In this document: piece after piece, positions 4,036-5,478 of the stretch
How the letters are laid out: each line of letters opens with the position of its first letter
Numbering within the stretch: position 1 is the stretch's first letter
Assembly: GCA_030598905.1 (NCBI GenBank)
Contig: JAUVPA010000125.1
Coordinates: 1-5,478, forward strand
Source: Acidimicrobiia bacterium
GTDB lineage: Bacteria; Actinomycetota; Acidimicrobiia; Spongiisociales; UBA5794
Direction: 5' to 3'
DNA length: 5,478 nucleotides
Position numbers and translations under genes: made by a program
The notes under the pieces: generated by a model
The model's input: only the letters and a program-made list of their open reading frames with translations
What the model was told of the DNA's origin: nothing
The model's database searches: none

Positions 4036-5478
4036 TCAGACCTTTTCGAGGGGGGCCCAGGCCAGGAGGAGGCGTTTGTCGCCCTGATCGTCGAAGCGGA
4101 CGACGGCTTCGGCTCGATCTCCGGCGCCAACGACTTCCTGCACGGTGCCGACGCCCCAATGGCTGTGGCGCACGCGGTCGCCCGAGCCGATGTCGTCACC
4201 TTCGACGGTTTTCACCGGAGCCGCCGCCTCCATCGATGACACTCGTTTCGCCCGCTTGCGCTTCTCGATGAGCTGCCCCGGCAGCTCACCGATGAATCGG
4301 CTCGGGCCGTTGTACTGGTTCTGACCCCACAGATTCCGCTGCCACGCTCGCGTCAGATAGAGACGCTCCTGGGCCCTCGTCAGCCCGACGTAACAGAGCC
4401 GGCGCTCCTCTTCGAGCTCCGCGGGATCGCCGAGGGAGCGCATGTGGGGAAAGACGCCATCCTCCATGCCGCTGATGAAAACAAGGGGGAACTCGAGTCC
4501 TTTGGCGTTGTGAAGGGTCATCAGGGTCACCGTCGAGGACGAATCCATGCTGTCGATGTCGGCGACGAGTGATACCGACTCGAGAAACAGCTCGAGCTTG
4601 CCAACGCCGTCGAGCTCCTGCCATTGCGCCGGACCGATCGATGCAGGACCCGTTTCCTCGAACTCGGCGACCGCGGAAACGAGTTCCTTGAGGTTCTCCT
4701 CGCGACCCATGGCCTCGATCGTTCGCTCCGATCGGACCCAGTCCAGGTATCCCGTCTCCGTGAGCACTGCCTCGATCGCGGCCCGCGGACCCTCGGCGAC
4801 CCGGTCGGACAAGAGGTTCATCAGGGCAACGAATTCGGCAATCGACCGCTGCGCCCGCGCCGAGAGACGCTCGATCTCATCGCCACGGCGGAGAGCCTCC
4901 ACGAAGCCGATTCCTTCTATCTCGGCGAATCGGTCGACGTGGCCAACCGACGTGTCTCCGATGGCACGCTTCGGCACATTGACGATCCGTTTCAGCGCCA
5001 CCTCATCGTCGGGATTCACGACGGCTCGCAAGTAGGCCAGAGCGTCCTTCACCTCGCGTCTGTCGTAGTACTTCATGCCACCGACAACCTGATACGGGAT
5101 GCCGAACCGAACAAAGAGCTCCTCGATGACCCGGGACTGCGCATTGGTTCGATAGAAGACTGCGGCGTCCGCCAGGCTGCCCCCGCCCTGTTCGTAGGCG
5201 GCGACTTCCTCGGCGATGAATGCCGCTTCCTCGTGCTCGTCCTCCCCCTCGAAATACACGATGGGGTCCCCAGAGCCCTTGTCGGTCCATAGGCGCTTGG
5301 GCAGCCGTGCGCCGTTGTGGTCGATGATGGCGTTGGCGGCATCGAGGATCGTCTGCGTCGAGCGATAGTTCTGCTCGAGCAGGATGACCCGCACGTCGGG
5401 GTAGTCCTTCTCGAACGCGATGAGGTTGCGCATGTCGGCGCCTCGGAACTTGTAGATCGACTGGTCCTGGTCGCCGAC
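4036..5478 (-). CDS. pcrA: PcrA/UvrD-type 3'-5' DNA helicase (partial, N-terminal half beyond right edge)
   Basis: The C-terminal 480 residues of a superfamily 1A helicase, which unwinds DNA in repair, removes recombinase filaments and acts with RNA polymerase. The frame is open to the right edge, so the Walker A region is not visible. In order from the edge are motif III (DQDQSIYKFRGAD, residues 3-15), motif IV (LLEQNYRSTQTIL, 33-45), a 2B segment with AVFYRTNAQSR (106-116) and IPYQVVGG, motif V (VTLMTLHNAKGLEFPLVFI, 317-335) and motif VI (ERRLCYVGLTRAQERL, 358-373). The last 50 residues (GDRVRHSHWGVGTV to APLEKV) match the PcrA C-terminal Tudor-like domain that contacts RNA polymerase, which favours PcrA over Rep. 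In actinobacteria the same protein is often called UvrD1. It ends 28 nt from the convergent DUF559 gene. Its C-terminus is intact. Confidence 0.95.
   Translation of the reverse strand, partial: VGDQDQSIYKFRGADMRNLIAFEKDYPDVRVILLEQNYRSTQTILDAANAIIDHNGARLPKRLWTDKGSGDPIVYFEGEDEHEEAAFIAEEVAAYEQGGGSLADAAVFYRTNAQSRVIEELFVRFGIPYQVVGGMKYYDRREVKDALAYLRAVVNPDDEVALKRIVNVPKRAIGDTSVGHVDRFAEIEGIGFVEALRRGDEIERLSARAQRSIAEFVALMNLLSDRVAEGPRAAIEAVLTETGYLDWVRSERTIEAMGREENLKELVSAVAEFEETGPASIGPAQWQELDGVGKLELFLESVSLVADIDSMDSSSTVTLMTLHNAKGLEFPLVFISGMEDGVFPHMRSLGDPAELEEERRLCYVGLTRAQERLYLTRAWQRNLWGQNQYNGPSRFIGELPGQLIEKRKRAKRVSSMEAAAPVKTVEGDDIGSGDRVRHSHWGVGTVQEVVGAGDRAEAVVRFDDQGDKRLLLAWAPLEKV

Noticed and set aside
5434..5478. 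Starting pcrA at the ATG at 5433
   Set aside because: The 15 codons upstream encode helicase motif III (DQDQSIYKFRGAD), so the gene continues beyond the right edge.

Overview
The window is a gene-dense, high-GC segment (about 60 % G+C by eye) of a bacterial chromosome, most likely from an actinobacterium. Three things point there: a mycothiol-dependent maleylpyruvate isomerase-type protein, an AbiEi/DUF559 fusion of the kind common in Actinobacteria, and the gene order pcrA - cobalamin-binding mutase subunit - sucC - sucD. I recall uvrD1 lying close to sucC and sucD in Mycobacterium tuberculosis, and pcrA, icmB and sucCD lying in one neighbourhood in Streptomyces coelicolor. I cannot assign a genus.

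Layout, right to left along the minus strand. A PcrA/UvrD-type helicase enters from the right edge (5478) and ends at 4036; its N-terminal half is outside the window. Next is a plus-strand gene (3093-4007) for an AbiEi-like winged-helix protein fused to a DUF559 nuclease-like domain. Two related 45-bp repeats bracket it (39/45 identical). A compact minus-strand operon then runs from 2960 to the left edge: a stand-alone B12-binding acyl-CoA mutase subunit (140 aa), sucC, sucD, and the first 137 codons of a DinB/maleylpyruvate-isomerase-like gene. Each operon gene overlaps the next by 4 to 14 nt. The three downstream genes start with TTG, GTG and TTG, each with a Shine-Dalgarno sequence inside the preceding gene.

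How the genes fit together. The small subunit belongs to a B12-dependent mutase (methylmalonyl-, isobutyryl- or 2-hydroxyisobutyryl-CoA type). If it serves methylmalonyl-CoA mutase, its product succinyl-CoA is the direct substrate of the succinyl-CoA synthetase encoded next, linking propionate or branched-chain carbon to the TCA cycle with substrate-level phosphorylation. The catalytic mutase subunit is not here. The helicase is a DNA-repair and transcription-coupled housekeeping enzyme.

The point of greatest interest is the antisense AbiEi/DUF559 gene with its flanking repeats. It looks like a cassette inserted between otherwise co-oriented neighbours. The upstream repeat has perfect 14-bp inverted arms. 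The downstream repeat supplies the gene's own last seven codons and stop codon. There is no gene-free stretch longer than 300 bases; the largest gap is 2961-3092, which holds the upstream repeat and no promoter I could call with confidence. I saw no tRNA, rRNA, CRISPR array, transposase or clear intrinsic terminator.
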